A DNA stretch of 6,917 nucleotides from Thermogutta sp. (GTDB lineage Bacteria; Planctomycetota; Planctomycetia; Pirellulales; Thermoguttaceae). The translations under genes and the position numbers were made by a program. The notes under the pieces were generated by a model that saw only the letters and a list, made by a program, of their open reading frames with translations, made no database searches and had not been told where the DNA came from. Numbering within the stretch: the first letter of the stretch is position 1; every line of letters starts with the position of its first letter. Shown piece after piece: positions 1 to 5,667 of the stretch. The stretch is taken from positions 1-6,917 of the forward strand of contig JAAZNR010000695.1 of NCBI GenBank assembly GCA_012798155.1, in the 5' to 3' direction.

Positions 1-1077
1 CAGTTCCAGGGCGCCGGTAGCCGCGCCGGCGTTGCCGAAGAAGGACTTCGGAGCGGTCAGGGGAACACCCGGCAGGACCTCCGCCAGGGCGCGGCTTTCG
101 CAAGCGTCGCCTTGAGGCGTCCCTCGACCGTCCGCGTTCACGTGCCCGAGCGACCGGGCATCGACTTCGGCGTCTTGAAGGGCGACGCGGACGGCGCGAG
201 CTACGGCCTGCGTGACTCCCTCACCTTTTTCATCCCGATGGAAGACGCGACCGCAGCCGCGAATCCGACCGAGAATCTCGGCTCCTCGCGCGAGGGCATG
301 TTTTTCCCTTTCCAAGACGAAAATAGCGGCCCCCTCGCCGCGGACTTCGCCGTCCCGCAGGCGATCGAAAGGGCGAGGGGATCGGCCGTCCCGATCGGCG
401 CGGGCCGAAAGTCGGCCCATTACGGCAAAACGGCCCCAATCGAAAGGCGTCATCTCCGAGGCGGCGCCGCCGACCATTACCACGTCGGCCAAGCCCCGCT
501 CGATCAACAGCGTGCCTTCGATCACCGCCAACAACGAAGAGACCTCGCTGTGGTGAATCGTGTTATTGGGGCCTCTCGCATCCAGCACGATGGAGATGTG
601 CGAGGCGATCATATTCGGTAAGACCTTGAGGAAGCTGAGCGGGAAGGTGGCGGCCATGCCCTCGACGCCCCAGCGTCCGAAGTCGAACCGGCCGTGGACG
701 ATGCACGCCCGGTAAGGAGGCTCGCTGTCTTCCAGGGAACCGCAAATGCGATCGGCCCCCAACACGACCCCGAAGCGGCCCGGATCAACGGACACGGAGC
801 CGAGTCCCGCATCTTGCCGCGCGAGGAGCGAGGCCGCCACCCCCAATTGGGCGTCACGGGCCATGACCTTGAGGCTTTTCCGCTGCGGGACGAACTGCTT
901 GGCGTCGAAGTTTCGCACTTCCGCGGCCGAGCGGACCGGAAGACCCGACGGATCGAATTGCGTGATCGGCCCGACACCACTGATCCCGGAGAGAAGCGAG
1001 GCACGAAATGCGTCGCGACCAATCCCAATGGGGGATACGATTCCAATTCCTGTAATGACGGTCTCGCGAAACGGCAT
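1..1077 (-). CDS. Ketosynthase-fold protein lacking the catalytic triad (KS-beta / chain-length-factor-like), C-terminus cut by window edge
   Basis: The reading frame starts at an ATG and stays open to the window edge (359 residues seen; the family is usually about 400-420, so roughly 50 are missing). The N-terminus has the classic ketosynthase opening (VITGIGIVSPIG, residues 7-18). Other family landmarks are GPNNT (169-173), MVGGA (201-205), PFD (236-238), GEGAAIFVLE (247-256) and PKSFFG (343-348). Aligned by eye to FabF, the nucleophilic Cys in the GP...C block is Glu178, the first catalytic His (family motif NAHGT) is Asp316 in NADGRGT, and the second His (family motif TGH) is Asn349 in FGNAG. 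Lys344 is kept. Known: KS-beta/chain-length factors and KSQ domains lack the Cys, usually having Gln. Inferred: no condensation activity, so probably a partner or scaffold subunit for an acyl or polyketide chain. The Shine-Dalgarno is weak (AGG next to the ATG), but the family N-terminus supports this start. Fold certain; role uncertain. Confidence 0.88.
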   Translation of the reverse strand, partial: MPFRETVITGIGIVSPIGIGRDAFRASLLSGISGVGPITQFDPSGLPVRSAAEVRNFDAKQFVPQRKSLKVMARDAQLGVAASLLARQDAGLGSVSVDPGRFGVVLGADRICGSLEDSEPPYRACIVHGRFDFGRWGVEGMAATFPLSFLKVLPNMIASHISIVLDARGPNNTIHHSEVSSLLAVIEGTLLIERGLADVVMVGGAASEMTPFDWGRFAVMGRLSARADRDGRSPRPFDRLRDGEVRGEGAAIFVLEREKHALARGAEILGRIRGCGRVFHRDEKGEGVTQAVARAVRVALQDAEVDARSLGHVNADGRGTPQGDACESRALAEVLPGVPLTAPKSFFGNAGAATGALEL

Positions 1078-1244
1078 CCTAAGTCTCAACGGCGTAAAGA
1101 ATTGCGGCGATGCTGCCCGATCCGGTTGGGATGAATGGCGAACGAGTCGCGTGGAGCGTGAGGCGAATGATGCCCCCAGGCGGCAAGAATCTGTTTCCGG
1201 CCCCTCTGTAGGATTATCGGTAACCAGAGCAACGTAGAACAGTC

Positions 1245-1272
1245 AGTATATCTTTTCCACCGATTCCGGCAA
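1245..1272 (-). promoter_or_regulatory. Putative sigma-70-like promoter for the ketosynthase-like gene
   Basis: Read on the minus strand, TTGCCG (1267-1272) is followed after 16 bp by TATACT (1245-1250), close to the -35/-10 consensus. Transcription would start near 1238, leaving a leader of about 160 nt before the ATG at 1077. It sits in the correct orientation in an AT-richer part of the intergenic region. Assigned by consensus match only. Confidence 0.35.
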
Positions 1273-1353
1273 TCATTGGTTATCCGGCGCACATTGTGCA
1301 CATACCCCAAGTATTATAATTTCCCTGCATTTTCGCTTTATCCATTTTTCCAG

Positions 1354-1387
1354 CGCGTGTTCCACGCGAAAGGCGGCTTGCCTTTCG
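1354..1387. repeat. Two abutting perfect stem-loops
   Basis: The first hairpin is CGCGTG (1354-1359), a 3-nt loop, and CACGCG (1363-1368). The second is CGAAAGGC (1367-1374), a 5-nt loop, and GCCTTTCG (1380-1387). They share two bases, so both cannot be fully formed at once. A T-rich but interrupted stretch follows on the plus strand. They could be a terminator or attenuator in a leader of the hemerythrin-like gene, or protein-binding dyads. The pairing is seen in the sequence; a function is not. Confidence 0.4.
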
Positions 1388-1449
1388 TTGGTTTCCCTTT
1401 CGTTTGAGTGTACCGGGTTTCTTTTTGACGCCGGACTTTTCTACAATGC

Positions 1450-1511
1450 TTACAGTGCGTTCAGATCGCGGTATCGGCGATTACAGTAGGTTCAGATCGC
1501 GGTATCGGCAG
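1450..1511. repeat. Two-copy 31 bp tandem direct repeat upstream of the hemerythrin-like gene
   Basis: Copy 1 is 1450-1480 and copy 2 is 1481-1511, directly abutting. They match at 27 of 31 positions and share a 20-base core (GTTCAGATCGCGGTATCGGC, at 1459-1478 and 1490-1509). Each core contains a small dyad, GAT-N6-ATC. The period is about three helical turns, so two bound proteins would sit on the same DNA face. The repeat ends about 130 bp before the ATG at 1645. Possible operator pair or a chance duplication. Confidence 0.75.
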
Positions 1512-1644
1512 GTAACCGGCGCCGAATCGAGTCCGAGGGGATTCTTCGCGCCTTCGAGAATCGGAAAGAACGTCCGGGCTGCTCGCACGGGGGATGCGTA
1601 TCGACTCTTTTCCGGGGACTGGGGATGAAGCGAGGGGAACCGTC

Positions 1645-2091
1645 ATGGTTAATCCGCAAGATCGCGTGGAGACGAAACGTTTCTTTGAAGAGCACGAGCG
1701 CATCGAGGCCCTCTTGGAGGAGGTTGACGCCGCGCTTGGCAAGCGTGATCGGCCGACGAAGGAGGTGATTCGGCTGTTGTCGGAGCTGCCCGTGCATCTG
1801 GAGGCGCACTTCGCCTTCGAAGAGGCAGGGCGGTTTTTCGACGAGGGGATGTTGCGGGCGCCGCACCTTCGGCCGAAGGCCGACAAGATTTTGGCGGAGC
1901 ACGCCCCCCTGGTGGAGGCCGCCAAGTCCCTCGCGGCTGACGCGGCAGCCAACGAGCAGAGTGCGCCCGATTGGTGGGAACGTGTCCGCGACCGTTTTCT
2001 GGCCTTGAAGAACGACCTGAGCCGGCACGAACATGCCGAAAACGACCTGGTGCAAGAGGCGTACGTGCAAGACATCGGGGCCCGCGATTAG
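1645..2091 (+). CDS. Hemerythrin-like (HHE cation-binding) di-iron protein
   Basis: A 148-residue, mostly helical, soluble protein with no signal peptide or membrane segment. It fits the four-helix hemerythrin/HHE fold: His17 in helix 1 (EEHERIEALL), His51 and His55-x3-Glu59 in helix 2 (HLEAHFAFEE), His86 in helix 3 (LAEHAPLV), and His128-x3-Glu132 in helix 4 (RHEHAENDL). Together these give a set of His/carboxylate ligands suited to a non-haem di-iron site. Family members bind or sense O2 or NO, store iron, or protect against oxidative stress; which applies here cannot be told. The start at 1645 is chosen over an in-frame ATG at 1594 because GAGGGGA (1632-1638) lies 6 nt ahead of it and the HHE helix begins soon after. 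It is transcribed alone, divergent from the ketosynthase-like gene and convergent with the oxidoreductase gene. Family call is firm; function is open. Confidence 0.85.
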   Translation: MVNPQDRVETKRFFEEHERIEALLEEVDAALGKRDRPTKEVIRLLSELPVHLEAHFAFEEAGRFFDEGMLRAPHLRPKADKILAEHAPLVEAAKSLAADAAANEQSAPDWWERVRDRFLALKNDLSRHEHAENDLVQEAYVQDIGARD

Positions 2092-2130
2092 TTTTACTGC
2101 GCAGGATCGCCCAAACCGGCTTACCGATCT

Positions 2131-2154
2131 TACGCAGACTCACAAAGCTGCGTA
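2131..2154. terminator. Stem-loop in the convergent gap, possible bidirectional terminator
   Basis: TACGCAG (2131-2137) pairs perfectly with CTGCGTA (2148-2154) around a 10-nt loop. It lies between the stop of the hemerythrin-like gene (2091) and the stop of the oxidoreductase gene (2243), where termination in both directions is needed. Neither strand has a clean T-run directly after the stem, so it is not a canonical intrinsic terminator. A longer-range 8 bp complement (2100-2107 with 2176-2183) encloses it. Confidence 0.3.
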
Positions 2155-2242
2155 CCCCAGTTTGCCCAGCTTCTTATCCTGCGGAGAAAAATTAGGCGGC
2201 TTGAGGGTCGGTCCGTACCCCGAGACCGGCGGTAGCTTCCGT

Positions 2243-3307
2243 CTATGCGGCTTCGGAATGGCGGCCGGGCAGGACCGGCGGCGCCGCGACCGGGACGTGC
2301 TGCGGCCGGATGATTTCGCCGGAGGCGATGGCCTGGGTGATCGCCTCCGCGACTTGGAGGGCGGCGAGTCCCGCCGCGCCGTCTACCACCGGGGGCCGGC
2401 GCGTCCGCACGCAATCCACGAAGTCGGCAATCTCGGCTGCTAGGGCATCCCGCTTTTCGCAGGCCACGATCTCTTCCGGCAGGTAGACATCGTGGAATTG
2501 CGGTTGAATCCGCCGCAGCTCCGCCGCGGGGAGTGCGCCGGCGCGGAATCGACCCGCCTGGAGGTCCGGGTGGACGCGAGTGAGCGAGACCCTGCCGGCG
2601 GCGAAATCGATCTGGGCGATCGCCGCGTTCGACCAGATTTTCATCTCGCGCCGCGGTTGCCGCGTGATCCGCGAAGCGTGAAGGACCGCGGTGCAGCCGT
2701 TATCGAATTCGATGCGGGCTTCGGCGACGTCTTCTTCCCCGCCCAATAAGGCTTGTCCGGATGCCGTGATCGCGGTGGGGAAACTGTTTGTGAGGCTCAG
2801 GATCAGATCCAAGTCGTGGATCATCAAATCCAAAACGACGCCGACGTCGAGCGACCTGCCCGTGAACGGGCCGCAACGGACTGCCTCAATGAGCCATGGG
2901 GAAGACACGCTTTGCTCGGCGACGCTGTAAGCGGGATTGAACCGTTCGATGTGCCCGACTTGAAGGATGCGGCCGGCGGTCTTGGCCAGGGCGACCATCT
3001 GCCGGGCTTCGGCCGCGCATGAGGCGATCGGCTTTTCGACCAGGACGTCGATTCCGTCCGCAAGCAGGGAACGGACGATTCGGCCGTGCAGCGTCGTGGG
3101 GGCGGCCACGATGGCGGCTCGGACTTCGCTGAGTACCCGGCCTGCGTCGGCGAAAACGGGAAAGCCCTGCCGGGCCAGCTCCTCGCGTCTTTCGGCCGAG
3201 GGTTCCACGATGCCGATCAGTTGGACGTCGGCGCGGGCCGCCAGCTTGGCGGCGTGAAATTGACCCAGCCGTCCGCCTCCGATGACGATAACGCGTAAGG
3301 GTTCCAC
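2243..3307 (-). CDS. Gfo/Idh/MocA-family NAD(P)-dependent oxidoreductase in a lipid A gene cluster
   Basis: A 354-residue protein. The N-terminal Rossmann fold begins almost at the start (RVIVIGGGRLGQFHA, residues 5-19), followed by an acidic beta-2 end (Glu35). Next come AAPTTLHG (68-75), the family Glu-Lys-Pro motif (EKP, 91-93), VGHIERFNPAY (117-127), and the substrate-domain helix with IHDLD (163-167). Known: this family oxidises or reduces hydroxyls on sugars, often nucleotide sugars, using NAD(P). It lies 74 nt downstream of lpxC on the same strand. Family members beside lpx genes include GnnA, the UDP-GlcNAc 3-dehydrogenase of amide-linked lipid A synthesis, so a UDP-sugar substrate is a reasonable guess. 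No GnnB-type aminotransferase is in the window. The start is a GTG at 3307: no ATG lies close to the Rossmann strand, and the Shine-Dalgarno is weak. The frame stays open much further upstream, but that part is only lpxC read out of frame. Confidence 0.85.
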   Translation of the reverse strand: MEPLRVIVIGGGRLGQFHAAKLAARADVQLIGIVEPSAERREELARQGFPVFADAGRVLSEVRAAIVAAPTTLHGRIVRSLLADGIDVLVEKPIASCAAEARQMVALAKTAGRILQVGHIERFNPAYSVAEQSVSSPWLIEAVRCGPFTGRSLDVGVVLDLMIHDLDLILSLTNSFPTAITASGQALLGGEEDVAEARIEFDNGCTAVLHASRITRQPRREMKIWSNAAIAQIDFAAGRVSLTRVHPDLQAGRFRAGALPAAELRRIQPQFHDVYLPEEIVACEKRDALAAEIADFVDCVRTRRPPVVDGAAGLAALQVAEAITQAIASGEIIRPQHVPVAAPPVLPGRHSEAA

Positions 3308-3381
3308 GAAAGTCGATCTCGCGGTCTGATGGGGTTGGGCGCGGCGAGCCGGCGGACCCGTCCCGCCGGGCACGCGGACGT

Positions 3382-4257
3382 TCAAGCACAATGACGCATG
3401 CGTTGGGTTTCCGCGGCGGTCTGTAGGAGCACGGTCCCCAGCCGGGCATTGATCCGGTGACCTCCGCGATAGGCGCAGAACCTGCCGACGAGGTCGCAGC
3501 CGCACAAGGCCAGATCCCCGACCATGTCGAGCAGTTTGTGGCGGACGCATTCGTCGGGGAATCGCAGGCGATTGTCGATCGGTCCGTCCTCGCCGAAAAC
3601 GAGCAGGTCCTTGGGGTTGGTGCGGCGACCCAGGCCCATGGCCAGGAGTTGATCGGCTTCCGACTTGAGCATGAACGTGCGGCAGGGGGCCAATTCCTTG
3701 CGGAAGGATTCCGGCGTCAAGAGCAGGCCGAAGCTTTGCCGCCCGATCGGTCCGCGGGGACCGTAATCCAGAAGATACCGGATAAAAAGCTCGCCGCCGG
3801 TGCCGGGCCGGGCCTCGAACCAAGCCGCCTCCTCGTCGATCCGTACCACGGTGGTGACCTTGCGAATGACGCGCGGGGCGGATTGCTCGACGACTCCGGC
3901 CCGCAAGAGGGCCTGCACGAACGGCAGGCTGGAACCATCGCAGCCGGGCATTTCGGCCGCCGTGACGCGGACCTCGCAATTGTCGATCTGAAGGCCGCCT
4001 AGCGCCGCCATGATATGTTCGACCATCTCCACGCGAGCCCCGTCGCGTTCCAAGGTGCTGCGGCGCGGTTGCTCGATGCGGTATTCCAGCCGTGCCGGAA
4101 TTCGTGGTTGGTGGGGGAGGTCCTCCCGCACGAACACGATACCCGTGCCGACCGGGGCGGGGCGAAACTCCACCCGCACGTCCTGGCCGTTCCAATAACC
4201 GAATCCTTCCACGGCGGCGGGAGCGGCGATCGTTTGCTGGTTGCGCAGGGAAAACAT
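3382..4257 (-). CDS. lpxC: UDP-3-O-acyl-N-acetylglucosamine deacetylase
   Basis: A 291-residue zinc hydrolase that removes the acetyl group from UDP-3-O-acyl-GlcNAc in the cytoplasm, the committed step of lipid A synthesis. The family signatures are present in order: RPAPVGTGIVF (32-42), VEHIMAALGGLQIDN (79-93) with general-base Glu80 and zinc ligand His81, PGCDGSS (104-110), the Arg-Thr-Phe segment (CRTF, 192-195), HKLLDMVGDL (240-249) with zinc ligands His240 and Asp244, and GGHRIN (265-270) with catalytic His267. Length is near the usual 300. One departure: the N-terminal motif normally GLHSG reads GYWNG (20-24), so its conserved His is absent. The ATG at 4257 is the only reasonable start, as a stop lies 9 codons upstream; the Shine-Dalgarno (GGATGG) is weak and rather distant. 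It lies 132 nt after the skp-like gene and 74 nt before the oxidoreductase gene, probably in one transcript. Confidence 0.95.
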   Translation of the reverse strand: MFSLRNQQTIAAPAAVEGFGYWNGQDVRVEFRPAPVGTGIVFVREDLPHQPRIPARLEYRIEQPRRSTLERDGARVEMVEHIMAALGGLQIDNCEVRVTAAEMPGCDGSSLPFVQALLRAGVVEQSAPRVIRKVTTVVRIDEEAAWFEARPGTGGELFIRYLLDYGPRGPIGRQSFGLLLTPESFRKELAPCRTFMLKSEADQLLAMGLGRRTNPKDLLVFGEDGPIDNRLRFPDECVRHKLLDMVGDLALCGCDLVGRFCAYRGGHRINARLGTVLLQTAAETQRMRHCA

Positions 4258-4389
4258 CGAGCGTTGCCATCCAATGTAAGGAAGTCAGGTCTTCGCCGGC
4301 GGAGGGAGGAGCCGCAGCCGCGAACCACGACCGTGGGTCTCTGTGCGTGGGCGCCTCGCCCGCCTTCGACTTGCGTCCACGAAAACTGT
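4258..4389. other. Gap between the skp-like gene and lpxC with two small GC-rich hairpins
   Basis: This 132 bp spacer has no coding signal. It contains GGGCG-CCT-CGCCC (4349-4361) and CCACG-AC-CGTGG (4325-4336), both short perfect dyads. No T-run follows either on the minus strand, so termination is not indicated. They may be processing or mRNA-stability elements, or chance in GC-rich DNA. No clear internal promoter for lpxC was found. Confidence 0.3.
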
Positions 4390-5082
4390 TCAGCGAAGTC
4401 CCGTCGAGCCGGGACGAACGTAACCGGCCCCCGGGGCGACTCCCGCCGGCGCGGCCGGAGCGGTCGCCGTTTGCACGCGCGCGTTGAGCCGTTGCAAGAT
4501 GATGGGGGTGATATCCAGTTCCGCGCCCTGGTAAACGATCCAGCGATTGATCGTGCGGAGCACGTCTTCGGGATTGTTCGGATCCGGCTCGGTGCCGTTG
4601 AAGCGGAAGACCATCGTGATCCCGTTGGCGGCCGCGAAGTACTGGATTTCGCCCACGATCTCTTGGTAAGTGGAGTAAACCACCTTCGCTTCTCGGAGCA
4701 TCAGGTCTTTGCGTTTCTTCAGGACGTCGGCCTCGAATTCCTTCTGGCGCCGCAGCAGCGTGTCATCGATCTGCGAGTAGGTCGGCGTCCCCGGTTGGTG
4801 GTCCTTGAGTTGCTCGGCCAGGGCCTTCAAGGAGGCCTGCTCTTGCTGCGCCCACTGCTCGGCCGCCGTCGCCTCGGCACGGATCGCCTCCATTTGCTGC
4901 TTGTGCCGGGCGTGATTCTTGAAAATGTAGTCGATGTCCACGACGGCCACGTTCCGCACCATGGGAACGGTGCGGGTTTGCGGGGCCGGCACGCCGGGTT
5001 GTTGAGCACCCAATGTCCACATGCCGGCCAGCGAGATACCGACGACGAGGATTCCAACTCCCATCCACTTGGTCTTGGACAC
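4390..5082 (-). CDS. Skp/OmpH-family periplasmic chaperone-like protein
   Basis: A 230-residue exported protein. Residues 1-27 form a typical signal sequence: a basic start (SKTKW), a hydrophobic stretch (about 7-24), then LGA before QQPG as a likely signal-peptidase I site. The OmpH-like domain begins with NVAVVDIDYIFKNH (44-57), the usual beta-strand and VDxxxIF opening. It continues with a charged, Gln/Glu/Lys-rich helical arm (about 58-145, coiled-coil-like) and ends with a return segment (about 150-200, ITMVFRF and ITPIILQRLN). Known: Skp trimers hold unfolded outer-membrane proteins in the periplasm. It is longer than E. coli Skp because of the N-terminal linker and a Pro/Ala/Gly-rich tail (about 204-230). 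The start is the GTG at 5082, which has AGGAGG 6 nt upstream; an in-frame ATG at 5130 would put 16 extra residues before the signal peptide. It is first of three same-strand genes leading into lpxC. Confidence 0.85.
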   Translation of the reverse strand: MSKTKWMGVGILVVGISLAGMWTLGAQQPGVPAPQTRTVPMVRNVAVVDIDYIFKNHARHKQQMEAIRAEATAAEQWAQQEQASLKALAEQLKDHQPGTPTYSQIDDTLLRRQKEFEADVLKKRKDLMLREAKVVYSTYQEIVGEIQYFAAANGITMVFRFNGTEPDPNNPEDVLRTINRWIVYQGAELDITPIILQRLNARVQTATAPAAPAGVAPGAGYVRPGSTGLR

Positions 5083-5087
5083 TTTTT

Positions 5088-5095
5088 CCCTCCTT
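5088..5095 (-). promoter_or_regulatory. Strong Shine-Dalgarno fixing the GTG start of the skp-like gene
   Basis: On the minus strand AAGGAGGG precedes GTG (5080-5082) by 5 nt of A. It is the best ribosome-binding site in the window and decides the start against the in-frame ATG at 5130. Confidence 0.85.
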
Positions 5096-5440
5096 GGAAA
5101 AAGGCTTGCAAGGAACGTCTCGGCGGGCAAAAAGGCCTCAAGGCTCGGGACGAGGTGTCCTTCTCTTCGGTCCGGCCGCGAGTTTCAGTTTCGGGGCGAC
5201 CGCCCTTCGCTTCCCAAGACTTGTCCGAGAGTACTCACCCGCCTTGCTGTGTCTCGGCCGGTGTATTCTGCCGACTGGCAGCCGTTGCGTAAAGGCCAGA
5301 ATCCCGGAAACAGCGAACCTGAGAGGTCAAAGACAGCGGTGAGCTTGCCCAGTCACAAGGGATTGCCCGGTTTGCCGACCTTGCTCGCACGGCCGTTCCG
5401 GCAATTGGATTGCGGGCATGGCCCTGCTTCGCGTTTGGCC

Positions 5441-5512
5441 GCAGTGCGAATCTTGATCGCAGCGTGAACCTCACTGGCAGTGCAAATCTTGGTCGCAGCG
5501 TGAATCCGGCTC
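5441..5512. repeat. Four imperfect 18 bp tandem repeats (2 x 36 bp higher-order)
   Basis: The units are 5441-5458, 5459-5476, 5477-5494 and 5495-5512. All begin GCAG and share a common pattern. Units 1 and 3 are nearly identical (GCAGTGCRAATCTTGRTC), and units 2 and 4 share GCAGCGTGAAYC, so the array is an alternating A-B-A-B pattern with a 36 bp period. The period is a multiple of three, so the overlapping open frames show repeated peptides, but no gene is supported. It ends about 155 bp before the ATG at 5668. Confidence 0.7.
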
Positions 5513-5590
5513 CCGTCATGCGAAAGGCGGTGCGACGTTCTCCTGCCGGCTTGAAGCAAGCAAATTCCCGGCGGAAGACAAGCCGATTCA

Positions 5591-5619
5591 TTGACCGGCT
5601 TCATGGCCTGCCTTACGAT
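5591..5619 (+). promoter_or_regulatory. Putative sigma-70-like promoter for the ferredoxin/ASKHA gene
   Basis: TTGACC (5591-5596) and TACGAT (5614-5619) are separated by the ideal 17 bp. Transcription would start near 5626, giving a leader of about 42 nt that contains the GAGG ribosome-binding site (5657-5660). It is the best promoter match in the window and is correctly oriented. Consensus match only. Confidence 0.5.
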
Positions 5620-5667
5620 AGCCGGGATGCAATCCGCCGTCCACGGGGCAACAGATGAGGTCGCCGT

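Larger units (their letters stand above)
1078..1644. other. Divergent intergenic region between the ketosynthase-like and hemerythrin-like genes
   Basis: No convincing coding sequence is seen in these 567 bp. The middle part (about 1240-1350) is distinctly AT-richer than the flanks, as expected for a promoter region. It holds a putative minus-strand promoter (1245-1272), a TATAAT hexamer (1315-1320) with a poorly spaced TTGTGC 15 bp upstream, two abutting stem-loops (1354-1387), a TTGACG (1425-1430) and TACAAT (1442-1447) pair only 11 bp apart, a two-copy 31 bp repeat (1450-1511), and an imperfect dyad GATTCT/AGAATC (1540-1562). The plus-strand promoter of the hemerythrin-like gene could not be fixed. 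Confidence 0.6.
5083..5667. other. Divergent intergenic region between the skp-like gene and the ferredoxin/ASKHA gene
   Basis: These 585 bp hold several open frames but none with a recognisable protein, good start context or family motif, so I treat the region as non-coding. Near the skp side are small dyads: CCGAGA/TCTCGG (5225-5230 with 5252-5257) and CTGCC-GACT-GGCAG (5268-5281), which could lie in the leader of the skp transcript. A four-unit 18 bp repeat lies at 5441-5512 and a rightward promoter at 5591-5619. No convincing -35/-10 pair for the skp-like operon was found. Confidence 0.55.

Noticed and set aside
112..1237. Several plus-strand open frames across the left end
   Set aside because: They are antisense to the ketosynthase-like gene, whose own frame runs open from the window edge to 1077 with family motifs all along.
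1425..1447. TTGACG and TACAAT as a promoter for the hemerythrin-like gene
   Set aside because: The hexamers are only 11 bp apart, too close for a sigma-70 promoter, and no better partner for either was found.
1461..2143. Minus-strand frames opposite the hemerythrin-like gene
   Set aside because: They are compositionally biased shadows. The plus strand has the four-helix His/Glu ligand pattern and a good ribosome-binding site.
2185..2234. Possible minus-strand intrinsic terminator after the oxidoreductase gene (a CGGTC/GACCG pairing followed by a T-run near 2186-2190)
   Set aside because: The stem is only 5 bp with a 10-nt loop, and the T-run lies well over ten bases beyond it, so it does not meet the usual geometry.
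2243..4270. A 675-codon minus-strand open frame that would fuse the oxidoreductase to a long N-terminal extension
   Set aside because: The extension is lpxC read in the wrong frame and is Arg/Pro/Gly-rich with no family motif. LpxC in its own frame has every catalytic signature, and the Rossmann strand begins right after the GTG at 3307.
4015..5292. A 425-codon plus-strand open frame antisense to the skp-like gene and the start of lpxC
   Set aside because: It lies opposite two well-supported genes and its translation shows no recognisable domain. Long antisense frames are common in GC-rich DNA.
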